From the NCBI RefSeq assembly GCF_000177235.2, contig NC_014829.1:2418001-2482000 (forward strand): a DNA stretch of 64,000 nt. Direction: 5' to 3'. Under the pieces are notes generated by a model. That model saw only the letters and a program-made list of their open reading frames with translations, was not told the DNA's origin and made no database searches. A program made the position numbers and the translations under genes. Below, piece after piece: positions 1 to 9,596 of this stretch. This stretch comes from Evansella cellulosilytica DSM 2522. Its GTDB lineage: Bacteria; Bacillota; Bacilli; Bacillales; Salisediminibacteriaceae. The first letter of the stretch is position 1, and each line of letters opens with the position of its first letter.

Positions 1-1993
1 TATCACTATTACTATACCCCTTAAGAACTAAATCTAAAACATCCAACTCACGTTTAGATAGCTTTAAATCCTCTGTTATTTTTGATTTAGGTGATCGTTC
101 CTCCATATTTATAGGAGATTTGTTTTCACTTGATATCATAATCTCGCTTTCAGTTATATTTACTTGACTAATAAATTGAATAAATGAACTTCTTTTACTT
201 TCCGATATATGAGTTAGGTTGCGGATACTTTCTATGTTTTCATTATGGAGTACATAGTGTGATATTAGAGCTAGAATATCAGATTTTTCATTCAATGCAA
301 CTTTTCTTTCTACTGCTTCCCAGTAGCCTTCTAATATTGATAATATGTTTTGGTCACTTATATACTCCTTTAGAAACTCTGGTCTATATGAAATCAGTTG
401 ACTTGCTTTATCCATCGCATCATCAAGTGGCCTATTTGTATAAACTAAATATTCGAGGAGAATTTTCCTCACTTTCTCATTTAAGTGGAATTGTTCAAGG
501 TTTGTATGCTGTAATGAGTAATAAAGCATTGTAATGGCTTTATTATCAGGCATATGACTTTTGTTGTTTAAACGGAGATGAATCGAGATACCACCTGCTA
601 CTGCTAGTGAAGCTAAAAAGGAACGATAGCTATCACTTTTAGTTTGATCAGAAATGCCAACACATAAAACACCGTAGAGCTTTTGATTAAAGAATAGGGG
701 AAACTCAAGTACTTCAGTTCCCCAACTAGTAGTACTACTAGTATAATTGAAATTTAATTTTTTTAATGCCTCTGCTGATAAAAACCTTGTAGCTACATGT
801 TGACAGTAATCGTTTATTTCAATTTGTGACATACCTCTAGAAACGATATCAACTTTATTATGATCTTCTTCATTTATAAATAAAATACATGAAAATGGAC
901 CTCTAACAATATTAATACTAATGTCTACAAGGATATACAGTACTCTCTTAATATCCTCTACTGATGTGATAACCTTGAATATTTCGTTAAATGTTGATAG
1001 CTTCATTAAGTGATTATGTTGATCTTCCTTTAATGTTTCCATTGTAGAAAGTGTACTTAATAGAGTAGCGTATATCTTGAAATTCTCGATATCATGTTCG
1101 TAAAGCATTTTGTCACTACTCAATCCAAATAAAACACCATAAACTTTGTTATTTACGTAAAATGGTGTACATATTAATGATTGAACCTCAATACCATTTC
1201 TAGTGAATAAGTTTACCCTAGGATCTGTACTAATATCTCTCCAAAACTGTGGTTTATTTGTTGCGAGCGCTTGACCTAAAAAGCCTTCTCCTATTTGAAA
1301 CGTATGTCCGTATAACTTATCACCATCTTTACCCGTCGTAGAAACAACAGAAAAAAGATCATTTTCTGTTTCTATTGCTGCACCAATGATATCAATATTC
1401 ATATTTGACACTTGAAGACTCTTAATAAATGAAGAAACGGTAACAGTTCCTTGTATAATACAATCTAAGCTCTCGTTAACTAATTTCAAATGCTCTTCCC
1501 CTTGCTTTTTTTCAAACAAGACTCTAGATTTATAAGTAACGATTTTTGAAAACTCATTTATTTGCTTGAACTTGTATTGAATTTCTTGTTGATCAAGGAT
1601 AGTGACATTATTCAAGGCTAATGTTAATTGCTCTGTTTCAGAAAAAAACTGTGAAACCCGTGTATAAAGATATTTTTTTGTAAATGCATCTACGATATAA
1701 CCAGCTATAATAAAATACCGATTACCACCACTTGGAATAATTGGAGAAACGATTACCTTCCCACCAAGTGGACTATCGACAAGGACAGTATGCTTAATAG
1801 CAAGAAGTGGTTGTAAAAACTGAGCAAAATACGACTTATGACCATATTTTTCATATACAAGCTCTGTAAATGAACAGTTTCCACTAACTGTAGTTAGTTC
1901 ATTACCAGTGCTATCGACAATAACGATATTTAAACCTGTTAAAGCTGAAAATGCATCTTGTACATGTTGATTAAATTTAAACATCTGATTCAT
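1..1993 (-). CDS. GAF-domain LuxR-type transcriptional regulator, 3'-truncated by window edge
   Basis: I translated this open frame by eye from the complement: it starts MNQMFKFNQH and stays open for 664 codons to base 1, so the C-terminus lies outside the window. Residues about 1-125 form a small-molecule-sensor-like region that vaguely resembles the PocR sensory domain. Two GAF-like modules follow (about 185-350 and 365-510; e.g. QIGEGFLGQALATNKP). After a helical stretch the last visible residues (KLSKRELDVLDLVLKGYSNSD, split here only by the edge) match the start of a LuxR/NarL helix-turn-helix. The ATG overlaps the stop of the upstream 80-codon gene (ATGA), which implies translational coupling in one operon with the KaiC-like ATPase. 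Role inferred: output transcription factor of that operon; the ligand is unknown. Confidence 0.85.
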   Translation of the reverse strand, partial: MNQMFKFNQHVQDAFSALTGLNIVIVDSTGNELTTVSGNCSFTELVYEKYGHKSYFAQFLQPLLAIKHTVLVDSPLGGKVIVSPIIPSGGNRYFIIAGYIVDAFTKKYLYTRVSQFFSETEQLTLALNNVTILDQQEIQYKFKQINEFSKIVTYKSRVLFEKKQGEEHLKLVNESLDCIIQGTVTVSSFIKSLQVSNMNIDIIGAAIETENDLFSVVSTTGKDGDKLYGHTFQIGEGFLGQALATNKPQFWRDISTDPRVNLFTRNGIEVQSLICTPFYVNNKVYGVLFGLSSDKMLYEHDIENFKIYATLLSTLSTMETLKEDQHNHLMKLSTFNEIFKVITSVEDIKRVLYILVDISINIVRGPFSCILFINEEDHNKVDIVSRGMSQIEINDYCQHVATRFLSAEALKKLNFNYTSSTTSWGTEVLEFPLFFNQKLYGVLCVGISDQTKSDSYRSFLASLAVAGGISIHLRLNNKSHMPDNKAITMLYYSLQHTNLEQFHLNEKVRKILLEYLVYTNRPLDDAMDKASQLISYRPEFLKEYISDQNILSILEGYWEAVERKVALNEKSDILALISHYVLHNENIESIRNLTHISESKRSSFIQFISQVNITESEIMISSENKSPINMEERSPKSKITEDLKLSKRELDVLDLVLKGYSNSD

Positions 1994-2232
1994 ATTAACA
2001 TCTCATCTATTTGGTTAATTTTTGGCTGGACGTATCGATAAATGGCTGAATCGCCTTCTCCGATCATCTCAAGTATAGTACTATGTACTAATTTTTCTAG
2101 TACAGGCTGTAAGTCTATTGGATTTCTACCTAGTCGTCTACCTAGTCCATGTAACGTCTCGTAGGAGTATGGGTTTTCTTGGAAAAATATCGTGCATTCC
2201 ACTTCTAAAGGATTAAAGTTTAATGGTTCCAT
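1990..2232 (-). CDS. Small winged-helix-like protein in KaiC-like operon
   Basis: This 80-residue protein has the helix/helix/strand pattern of a winged helix: SYETLHGLGRRLGRNPIDL then a helix LQPVLEKLVHSTILEMI and a wing-like strand AIYRYVQPKI. I do not recognise a named family. It lies between the KaiC-like ATPase gene and the GAF/LuxR gene, overlapping the latter by 4 bases (ATGA). Its ribosome site is a run of eight G residues that begins with the last base of the upstream TAG stop, so translation of all three genes looks coupled. It could bind DNA or act as a protein adaptor; that is inference. Confidence 0.75.
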   Translation of the reverse strand: MEPLNFNPLEVECTIFFQENPYSYETLHGLGRRLGRNPIDLQPVLEKLVHSTILEMIGEGDSAIYRYVQPKINQIDEMLI

Positions 2233-2243
2233 TGAACCCCCCC

Positions 2244-3674
2244 CTATATTAACCTTATAAAAGGCTTCGACTGTATATTTTGTACTAATAAAGGTTGTGA
2301 CATAATTCCTTGTGGGGATTTCCTTACTTGAAAATACTGGTAGTTACCATCTACCCATGTTTGTAATACACCATTACACGTTCTTTCTAAAAAGCTAGCA
2401 GTTTCACTCCCTATTTCTGTGAAGTTACATAATGCCAATAAAGTAATACCCGAAGAACTTGTTTTTGCCACCTCTGCAGGAAAATGCTTCTTTACGAAGT
2501 CCCTCCCTCTCTGAGAAACTACTGTATTTAAGTCATAATAGATAAACCATCTTTCATCCCTTTCTAAACTCTTTTCAACGACTGGCGTTAACGTTTCAAT
2601 AATCGCTTTGTTATATTGCTCATTGTCAAAATTGTGCACCTTTATAACAGATGATTTGTATGCATCTGGAATTGGCCTATCATAGTGCTCAATAAAATAA
2701 ATCTTTTTTTGTTTTGCGAGCGCTTCTATATCAACACCAAATAAACGATATAAATGCTCCATATCTAAAATCGTCATTAAACTAGACAATAGTATGACTA
2801 TATTTTCTCCGGCAAGTGCTCTTTTACTAATAATAGATCCGATGAAATATTTATAATTAGCTTTACTATTCGTATCTAATATTAAGGAAGTCCCCTTTTG
2901 GATACCTCCTAATAGTAATCTATCAAGAGCAGGAACTCCTGTACTAATAGTTGTATCTTCATGCAATGTAATTGCTTTATCCTCAACCATGGATAAGGAA
3001 GGGATTAAATCAATACCTGCATTATTGATACGGTAAATATGCTCCCCTTCTTTAATACAACAGCCACGCATTTTGAGAACCTCTAATGTTCTTTTTCTGT
3101 ATATGGTATGATGTCCCTGTAATGATAACCGAATAACCCCATCTAAAACGTAACTTACAAAAGGAATTTCTTCTTCCGATTTATTAGTTTGTTCATGAAT
3201 TAATATAGAAGATAAACGATGCTTCCTTAAAATATTTCTTATTGTATAAATATTGTCTCTCGCTTCTTTTTGATTTTCCATTCCAAAGCTAAAGAGGCTC
3301 AAGCTATCAATAACAATTCTTTTACAATTAATTTCTTTTATTACTTGATCAAAAATACCATTGGATTTTTTCATTTGCTCTAACAAAACATCTGGAGATA
3401 TACAAATAACCCTTAGCTTATTTTCCTTTTCAAGAGATTTTATATCCCACCCGAATGAATCCATATCGTTATATATTTGATCTGGAAACTCTTCAAATGT
3501 AATATAAATTCCGGATTCATTGTTGTTTAATGCGCCATCATATAGAAATTGCATTCCTAATATAGTTTTGCCTGTTCCTGGCGCTCCTTCTAGCAATATA
3601 GAAGAACCAGTAGGAAATCCCCCATTTAAAATATAGTCTAATCCTTCTATACCTGATGTCGTATATGTATACAT
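2244..3674 (-). CDS. KaiC-like double RecA-fold ATPase
   Basis: A 476-residue protein of the KaiC/RadA-like ATPase family with two tandem RecA folds, close to cyanobacterial KaiC in length (about 519). Domain 1 (about 1-235) is intact: Walker A GAPGTGKT at 30-37, the paired catalytic glutamates ITFEE at 61-62, Walker B RIVIDSLS around 119-126. Domain 2 (about 243-476) keeps the family opening STGVPALDRLLLGGI, but its P-loop position reads DTNSKANYK at 268-276, so nucleotide binding there is probably lost, and no paired glutamates are seen. A strong ribosome site (AAAGGGGG) precedes the ATG. It heads the operon with the winged-helix and GAF/LuxR genes. Function as a signalling ATPase is inferred; nothing shows clock activity. 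Confidence 0.85.
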   Translation of the reverse strand: MYTYTTSGIEGLDYILNGGFPTGSSILLEGAPGTGKTILGMQFLYDGALNNNESGIYITFEEFPDQIYNDMDSFGWDIKSLEKENKLRVICISPDVLLEQMKKSNGIFDQVIKEINCKRIVIDSLSLFSFGMENQKEARDNIYTIRNILRKHRLSSILIHEQTNKSEEEIPFVSYVLDGVIRLSLQGHHTIYRKRTLEVLKMRGCCIKEGEHIYRINNAGIDLIPSLSMVEDKAITLHEDTTISTGVPALDRLLLGGIQKGTSLILDTNSKANYKYFIGSIISKRALAGENIVILLSSLMTILDMEHLYRLFGVDIEALAKQKKIYFIEHYDRPIPDAYKSSVIKVHNFDNEQYNKAIIETLTPVVEKSLERDERWFIYYDLNTVVSQRGRDFVKKHFPAEVAKTSSSGITLLALCNFTEIGSETASFLERTCNGVLQTWVDGNYQYFQVRKSPQGIMSQPLLVQNIQSKPFIRLI

Positions 3675-3797
3675 TGATGGTCCCCCTTTTGCTTATACGA
3701 ATACCCCTTTCATTATACAGAAATATAAGAGACAAAAGGCTACATAAATAAAAAAATGTAAAAAACTACTATATAATAGAAATAAATAGATTGTACA

Positions 3798-4679
3798 TTA
3801 ATAAAAATTAGTAATAAAATTGTAAAATAATTGTTCAGTTGGTAAAAGTGAACGGTCTTTTGGAGTAATAATACCGACAGATCTTTTCAAATTTGGCTTT
3901 CTTAATGGTATCTTTACTGTTGATTTAGGAATACTATCCATTAATGTCATTTCTGGCATTAATGTAACCCCAAGACCAGCTGACACTAAACCTTTTAAGG
4001 CATCTACGTCATCACCTTCAAAAGCGATTTTTGGTTCAAAGCCAATCTCTTGGCATGCATCCAACACGATCTTTCTATAAGTAAACCCTTCTGGAAGAAG
4101 TACAAAGGGATCGTCAATAAGGTCTAATAAATCTATTGTTTTATAATATGCCATTGGATGGTTTGCTGGTAATAGTGCGACAACATTTTCGTGAAATAAT
4201 ACTTTAGTATCTATATTTCTTTCTTCTTTAACAATAGGTGCTATTAATGCCAAATTGAAATAACCTTTCCTAACACTGTCAACGAGTTCATTGTAGAGTG
4301 CTTGCTTCAGATGAAATTGTGCCTCAGGATATAGTTGGCGAAATGCGTAAATAGCTCTCGGCAGTGTGTATGCCGCAAGACTACTTGGAAATGCAATACG
4401 AACAGTACCCTTTTCTGGCTCTAAATAATCTAACACTTCTTTTTTTGCGTCCTCCATTAAGTTCATTGCATGCTTTACTCTTTCTAAAAATAACTTACCG
4501 ATTGGCGTTAATTTAACAGATCTACCATCTCGAATAAATAAATCGACACCTAATTCTTTCTCTAAATTAAAGATTTGTCTACTAACAGCCGATTGTGCAA
4601 CATGTAGCGCATAAGCTGCATCTGTAACATGCTCACGATCTGCAACTTCAATGAAATATTTGATCTGTCTAAATTCCAA
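3798..4679 (-). CDS. gltC: LysR-family regulator, GltC-like
   Basis: LysR regulator of 293 residues: N-terminal winged helix (FRQIKYFIEVADREHVTDAA, then HVAQSAVSRQIFNLEKELG) and a periplasmic-binding-like effector domain (LVSAGLGVTLMPE). It tracks B. subtilis GltC over its length, including KLTPIGKLFLE and PEGFTYRK. GltC activates glutamate synthase genes; here the gene is instead divergent from an NADP-type glutamate dehydrogenase, so control of gdhA is the likely job. The start is TTG at 4679, with AAGGAGGGAG eight bases upstream. The symbol rests on similarity, not on a gltAB neighbour. Confidence 0.8.
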   Translation of the reverse strand: MEFRQIKYFIEVADREHVTDAAYALHVAQSAVSRQIFNLEKELGVDLFIRDGRSVKLTPIGKLFLERVKHAMNLMEDAKKEVLDYLEPEKGTVRIAFPSSLAAYTLPRAIYAFRQLYPEAQFHLKQALYNELVDSVRKGYFNLALIAPIVKEERNIDTKVLFHENVVALLPANHPMAYYKTIDLLDLIDDPFVLLPEGFTYRKIVLDACQEIGFEPKIAFEGDDVDALKGLVSAGLGVTLMPEMTLMDSIPKSTVKIPLRKPNLKRSVGIITPKDRSLLPTEQLFYNFITNFY

Positions 4680-6215
<1,536 letters not shown>

Positions 6216-6252
6216 GTCCCCCACTCCTAACATTTGCATTACGAAAGTAAAT

Positions 6253-6281
6253 TTGTTAGAGTAAAATAAAGTTCATATTCT
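6253..6281 (+). promoter_or_regulatory. Sigma-A-type promoter of the dapA lysine leader
   Basis: TTGTTA at 6253-6258, a 17-base spacer and TATTCT at 6276-6281 lie just upstream of the riboswitch aptamer, so transcription would begin about 15-20 bases before stem P1. Prediction by eye only. Confidence 0.5.
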
Positions 6282-6302
6282 TAACTTCAATCCTAATTTG
6301 AA

Positions 6303-6490
6303 GTGAGTTTAGAGGTGCAAAAACCATTAGTACACTTTTAGAGGATGATGAGATCCTATGAAAAATGTGGAAAGGGGAATTTGCCGAAGCGGCATACTAC
6401 TCACAAGTATGTTGCTGGTTCTGTCATTGAATAAGTGCAGGACTGTCATATAGTTCATTTTTAATGACACTATATGGAGGGCTATCTCAC
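6303..6490 (+). ncRNA. Lysine riboswitch (L box) aptamer
   Basis: The leader matches the conserved lysine-aptamer core block by block: AGAGGTGC near 6311, AGTACA near 6330, AGAGGATGATGAGATCCT, AAAGGGGAAT then TGCCGAAGC, TTGCTGGTTCTGTCATTGAA, GGACTGTCA, and GGAGGGCTATCTCAC. P1 closes between GTGAG (6303-6307) and CTCAC (6486-6490). The same blocks are found in the B. subtilis lysC leader. It precedes dapA and a terminator, so lysine binding should stop transcription into dapA. Confidence 0.97.
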
Positions 6491-6521
6491 GCTAGAATAA
6501 TCATTTAGTAAACTGATATCT

Positions 6522-6553
6522 AGCAGCAACGATGTCCTCGTTGCTGCTTTTTT
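6522..6553 (+). terminator. Riboswitch-controlled intrinsic terminator
   Basis: AGCAGCAACGA pairs with TCGTTGCTGCT around a five-base loop and is followed by six T residues. A competing pairing GCTAGA (6491-6496) with TCTAGC (6519-6524) overlaps its 5' arm, as expected for an antiterminator. This is the expression platform of the lysine aptamer. Confidence 0.92.
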
Positions 6554-6647
6554 ATGTTTAAGTAATGATTGTTCACCTGATTTAGCTCTATTCACGAACT
6601 TTTTTCGACTAGTCGAAACTAAAATCTGTTGAATAGAGGTGCTTTAC

Positions 6648-7535
6648 ATGAATTTTGGAACATTAATAACTGCGATGATTACGCCATTCGATCATGATGA
6701 AGAAATTGATTATCCGGCAACTAAATCACTGATTCACTATTTAATTGACAATGGATCCGACAGCATTGTCATTGGAGGAACAACAGGTGAATCTCCTACA
6801 TTGACAATAGAAGAAAAAACTGATTTTTTTAAGTATGTAGTAAAAGAAGTAGACGGGAGGATTCCTGTAATAGCTGGTACAGGAACAAACAGCACAAAAT
6901 CATCTATACAGCTAACAAAAATTGCTGAAGAGAGCGGTGTTGATGCTGCGATGCTTGTTGCTCCTTATTATAATAAGCCAAGTCAGGAAGGGATATATCG
7001 ACACTTTGAAAAAATTGCTCATAGTACCTCCCTCCCAATCATGCTTTATAATATTCCTGGGCGTTGCTCTGTTAACATAGACCCAAATACTATTATTAAG
7101 CTCTCAAACATTGACAATATTGTGGCAGTGAAAGAAGCCAGTGGAGATATAAATGCTATTGCCGCAATTGCTGAAAAAACGTATGATTCGTTTTATGTAT
7201 ACTGTGGTGATGATAGTTTAACATTACCTACTCTTTCGGTTGGTGGTCATGGTGTTGTTTCAGTAGCATCACACATATTAGGGAGTGAAATGAAAGAAAT
7301 GATTGATGCCCATGAAACTGGAAATGCATTATTGGCAAAACAGTTACATCAAGAATTATTACCAATGATGCATGCTCTATTTATTGCTCCAAATCCAACA
7401 CCTGTTAAAGCAGCACTAGAAATGTTTGGAATAAATGCTGGCTCAGTAAGAATGCCATTAGTACCTTTAACTCAGGAAGAGTCAAAAGTATTATATGAAT
7501 GTTTACAACATAAGCTGCTGTCTAGAGCTGTTTAA
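6648..7535 (+). CDS. dapA: 4-hydroxy-tetrahydrodipicolinate synthase
   Basis: DapA condenses pyruvate with aspartate semialdehyde, the first step of the lysine and dipicolinate branch. Visible active-site signatures are GGTTGESPT, the tyrosine in MLYNIPGR and the Schiff-base lysine in AVKEASGD. The 295-residue length fits the family. I start it at ATG 6648 (MNFGTLITAM) because AGAGGTG lies 6-7 bases upstream; a GTG three codons earlier would sit inside that ribosome site. A lysine riboswitch and terminator precede it, so it is repressed by lysine. It stands alone rather than in the asd-dapG-dapA cluster known in B. subtilis. Confidence 0.95.
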   Translation: MNFGTLITAMITPFDHDEEIDYPATKSLIHYLIDNGSDSIVIGGTTGESPTLTIEEKTDFFKYVVKEVDGRIPVIAGTGTNSTKSSIQLTKIAEESGVDAAMLVAPYYNKPSQEGIYRHFEKIAHSTSLPIMLYNIPGRCSVNIDPNTIIKLSNIDNIVAVKEASGDINAIAAIAEKTYDSFYVYCGDDSLTLPTLSVGGHGVVSVASHILGSEMKEMIDAHETGNALLAKQLHQELLPMMHALFIAPNPTPVKAALEMFGINAGSVRMPLVPLTQEESKVLYECLQHKLLSRAV

Positions 7536-7606
7536 TTATATCCCCTCCCCTTCTATCGTTTAAAAATGTGTTAAAATACAAATGAATAAGAAGAGGAGGC
7601 TTCATT

Positions 7607-8269
7607 TTGATTGCAGTAGTATACGACTTAGAACTCGTGAAACGATTCAAAAAAGGACAGTTGAGTGAAATTATTGAGATTGGTGCATGTAAGGTAGACT
7701 TAACATCTCTTAAAATAATTGACGATATCCAAATTTATATGCTCCCGAAAAATGGATATATTCCGAAGAGCTCCAGAAAGTTTATCAATATGACTCAAGA
7801 TGATGTTAAAAGTGCGATACCCTTTTCAGATGGCATGAAGAAATTCATTTTTTGGCTACAAAAAGAAGAAGATTATTTTCTATGTTCTTGGGGAAAAGAC
7901 GATAAAGTACACTTCATCGATCAATGTCTTCGAAATAACATGAAGTTAAAGTGGTTTAAGAATTACAATGATATTCAGCCACAAATCGGAAAAGCATTAA
8001 AACAAAATACGAAAAATCAGTTAGGCTTAAAAAATGCGCTACATTTAGCAAATATTGAGCCCGTTGGTCAAGCGCATAGAGGTATTGATGACACGATTAA
8101 CACCGCATTGTTATTAATAAAATACTTTGATGAAGTTACATTACGTACTAACATGATTACTGAAAAAGAATTAAATCTTTTCGAATCGAAACGTAAAAAA
8201 AGGCGAAATCGCCCCCACTCTAAAAGTGAGAAACAAATAAAACATATACACTCCACTGATAAAATATAA
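7607..8269 (+). CDS. DEDDh 3'-5' exonuclease, KapD-like
   Basis: A 220-residue exonuclease-fold protein. The first DEDD motif is VVYDLE near the N-terminus, an internal WGKDDKVH block supplies the third acidic position, and the last motif is AHRGIDDTINTALLL with the catalytic histidine. The layout resembles B. subtilis KapD (inhibitor of the KinA sporulation pathway, about 205 residues), including FINMTQDDV. The lysine/arginine-rich tail (SKRKKRRNRPHSK) may bind nucleic acid. Start is TTG at 7607 with AGGAGG upstream. kapB lies 10 kb away rather than adjacent. The exact substrate is not evident. Confidence 0.75.
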   Translation: MIAVVYDLELVKRFKKGQLSEIIEIGACKVDLTSLKIIDDIQIYMLPKNGYIPKSSRKFINMTQDDVKSAIPFSDGMKKFIFWLQKEEDYFLCSWGKDDKVHFIDQCLRNNMKLKWFKNYNDIQPQIGKALKQNTKNQLGLKNALHLANIEPVGQAHRGIDDTINTALLLIKYFDEVTLRTNMITEKELNLFESKRKKRRNRPHSKSEKQIKHIHSTDKI

Positions 8270-8270
8270 A

Positions 8271-8301
8271 GGTTGGCCAAGAACTAAACTTCTGGTCAAC
8301 C
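8271..8301. terminator. Terminator-like hairpin after KapD-like gene
   Basis: GGTTGGCCAAGAA pairs with TTCTGGTCAACC and is followed by TTTATTT. It ends transcription of the exonuclease gene. The TGGTCAACC arm resembles the dispersed terminator family of this window. Confidence 0.75.
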
Positions 8302-8512
8302 TTTATTTCATTTTAATATTAATTATTGTGAAGTTGCTAACACGTTACAAATTAGTATAACCACTTGCTACTACCTATGGCATAAACGCTCCAAAACATT
8401 TTCAAAAAACAGGCGTCCTCCCTATTTCATTTAATTAGCTGGTACATACGCTAATCGTATAGAAGGAAATAAGAGTATAAATTTCCTGAATTAAATATAA
8501 AGGGTGTGGCTA

Positions 8513-8764
8513 ATGTCAGTAAACTATTACTACCAATTATGTCAAGATAACATCGGCCAGGATGTAGAAATTACAGATCATCACGGAAAGAAGTACTTTG
8601 GTAAAATTGAAAAAGTAGACCATGAAAATGTTTATTTACGTCAAGAACCAGCACCAAGTGAGCAAACTGGACCAGGATTATTCTTTTTTCCGTTAGCAGT
8701 CGGTGCACTCATTGCTATTCCATTAATCGGAATAGCAGGTTTTCGTCGTAGAGCGTACTATTAA
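8513..8764 (+). CDS. Small LSm-like membrane-anchored protein
   Basis: An 83-residue protein starting at ATG 8513 (MSVNYYYQLC), because AAAGGGTG lies just upstream; a GTG at 8504 would fall inside that site. Residues about 10-45 (DVEITDHHGKKYFGKIEKVDH) look like an LSm/SH3-type beta strand pair. A hydrophobic segment FFFPLAVGALIAIPLIGIAG follows, and the protein ends RRRAYY. I do not recognise a characterised family. It lies 24 bases upstream of the acetyltransferase, so the two may be co-transcribed. Confidence 0.7.
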   Translation: MSVNYYYQLCQDNIGQDVEITDHHGKKYFGKIEKVDHENVYLRQEPAPSEQTGPGLFFFPLAVGALIAIPLIGIAGFRRRAYY

Positions 8765-8788
8765 AATGACCAAAAAGGCAGTGGTTAA

Positions 8789-9346
8789 ATGCATTTAAAG
8801 ACCCTACCTTCAGGCGCATTTGAAACTGAAAACCTTCATTTTCGATCTATTGACTTTGATGACAAAATGGCTATTTACAACTTATACTCAGATCCAAAAG
8901 TATTGCAGTTAGAAAAAAGTAATCCAATTCATAGTTTGAAAGAAGCTGAAAATTTAATAAGATTAATGAAAGCGTCGCATCATGATCCTCATCAGCTATT
9001 CTGGGGAGTAACGCTCAAAGATAATCAAAGTTTAATTGGTACTTGCGGATTTAAAAACTGGGACCGAAGCTCTTCTCATGCTGAAATCGGGGGTCATTTA
9101 AATAGTAAATACTGGGGAAATGGCTATGCAACGGAATCTTTACGTGCTCTTATACACTATGGATTTACAATGATGTCTCTTAACAAAATTTATGCGATGA
9201 CAAACTGCCAAAATGATATTGTGATAAAAATCTTAAATAAATATCGGTTCAATTTGGAAGGTAGGTTAAGAGAACATCATTATGTGAACAAAACGTTCAC
9301 AGATGTTTTCGTTTATTCTATGTTAAAACGTGAATACTTGAATTAA
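8789..9346 (+). CDS. GNAT acetyltransferase, RimJ/RimL-like
   Basis: A 185-residue GNAT-fold protein. The family blocks are visible: LIGTCGFKNWD (strand 4), AEIGGHLNSKYWGNGYATESLRALI (motif A, acetyl-CoA pyrophosphate loop) and MTNCQNDIVIKILNKYRF followed by EGRLREHHYVNK, typical of RimJ/RimL N-acetyltransferases. The substrate cannot be told. No strong ribosome site is present before the ATG, which suggests coupling to the small gene just upstream. A terminator palindrome follows. Confidence 0.85.
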   Translation: MHLKTLPSGAFETENLHFRSIDFDDKMAIYNLYSDPKVLQLEKSNPIHSLKEAENLIRLMKASHHDPHQLFWGVTLKDNQSLIGTCGFKNWDRSSSHAEIGGHLNSKYWGNGYATESLRALIHYGFTMMSLNKIYAMTNCQNDIVIKILNKYRFNLEGRLREHHYVNKTFTDVFVYSMLKREYLN

Positions 9347-9361
9347 TACTTTTATAGTTGT

Positions 9362-9401
9362 GATTGACTCAAAAGGGTGCCTTTATCCTTTTGAGTCAAT
9401 C
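9362..9401. terminator. Dispersed palindromic terminator, copy 1
   Basis: Perfect 15-base arms GATTGACTCAAAAGG / CCTTTTGAGTCAATC with an 10-base loop. It carries the GACTCAAAAGG core shared by many intergenic hairpins in this window. Downstream bases 9413-9430 (GGGGAGTCGCGGCAATCAC) resemble the module that follows copies at 16.8 and 21.7 kb. Confidence 0.85.
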
Positions 9402-9596
9402 TTAAAGTATTTGGGGAGTCGCGGCAATCACTTTGAGAGCGATTAAATTCTCATTCACTCGTATTAATCTCATATAACGTGACACAATCTCTGATTATTT
9501 TAAAAAAGACATAAGACAAGCTTTGTTAAGCCTATTATAATCTTTAGAATATGTCTGTTATAATGAAAAAGTATCGTAATTAAGGAGGGTTATTTC

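Noticed and set aside
184-534. Plus-strand frame of 116 codons
   Set aside because: It runs antisense inside the open minus-strand GAF/LuxR gene and has no ribosome site.
2244-3674. True circadian KaiC
   Set aside because: Domain 2 lacks a P-loop and no kaiA or kaiB-like gene is in view, so only family membership is claimed.
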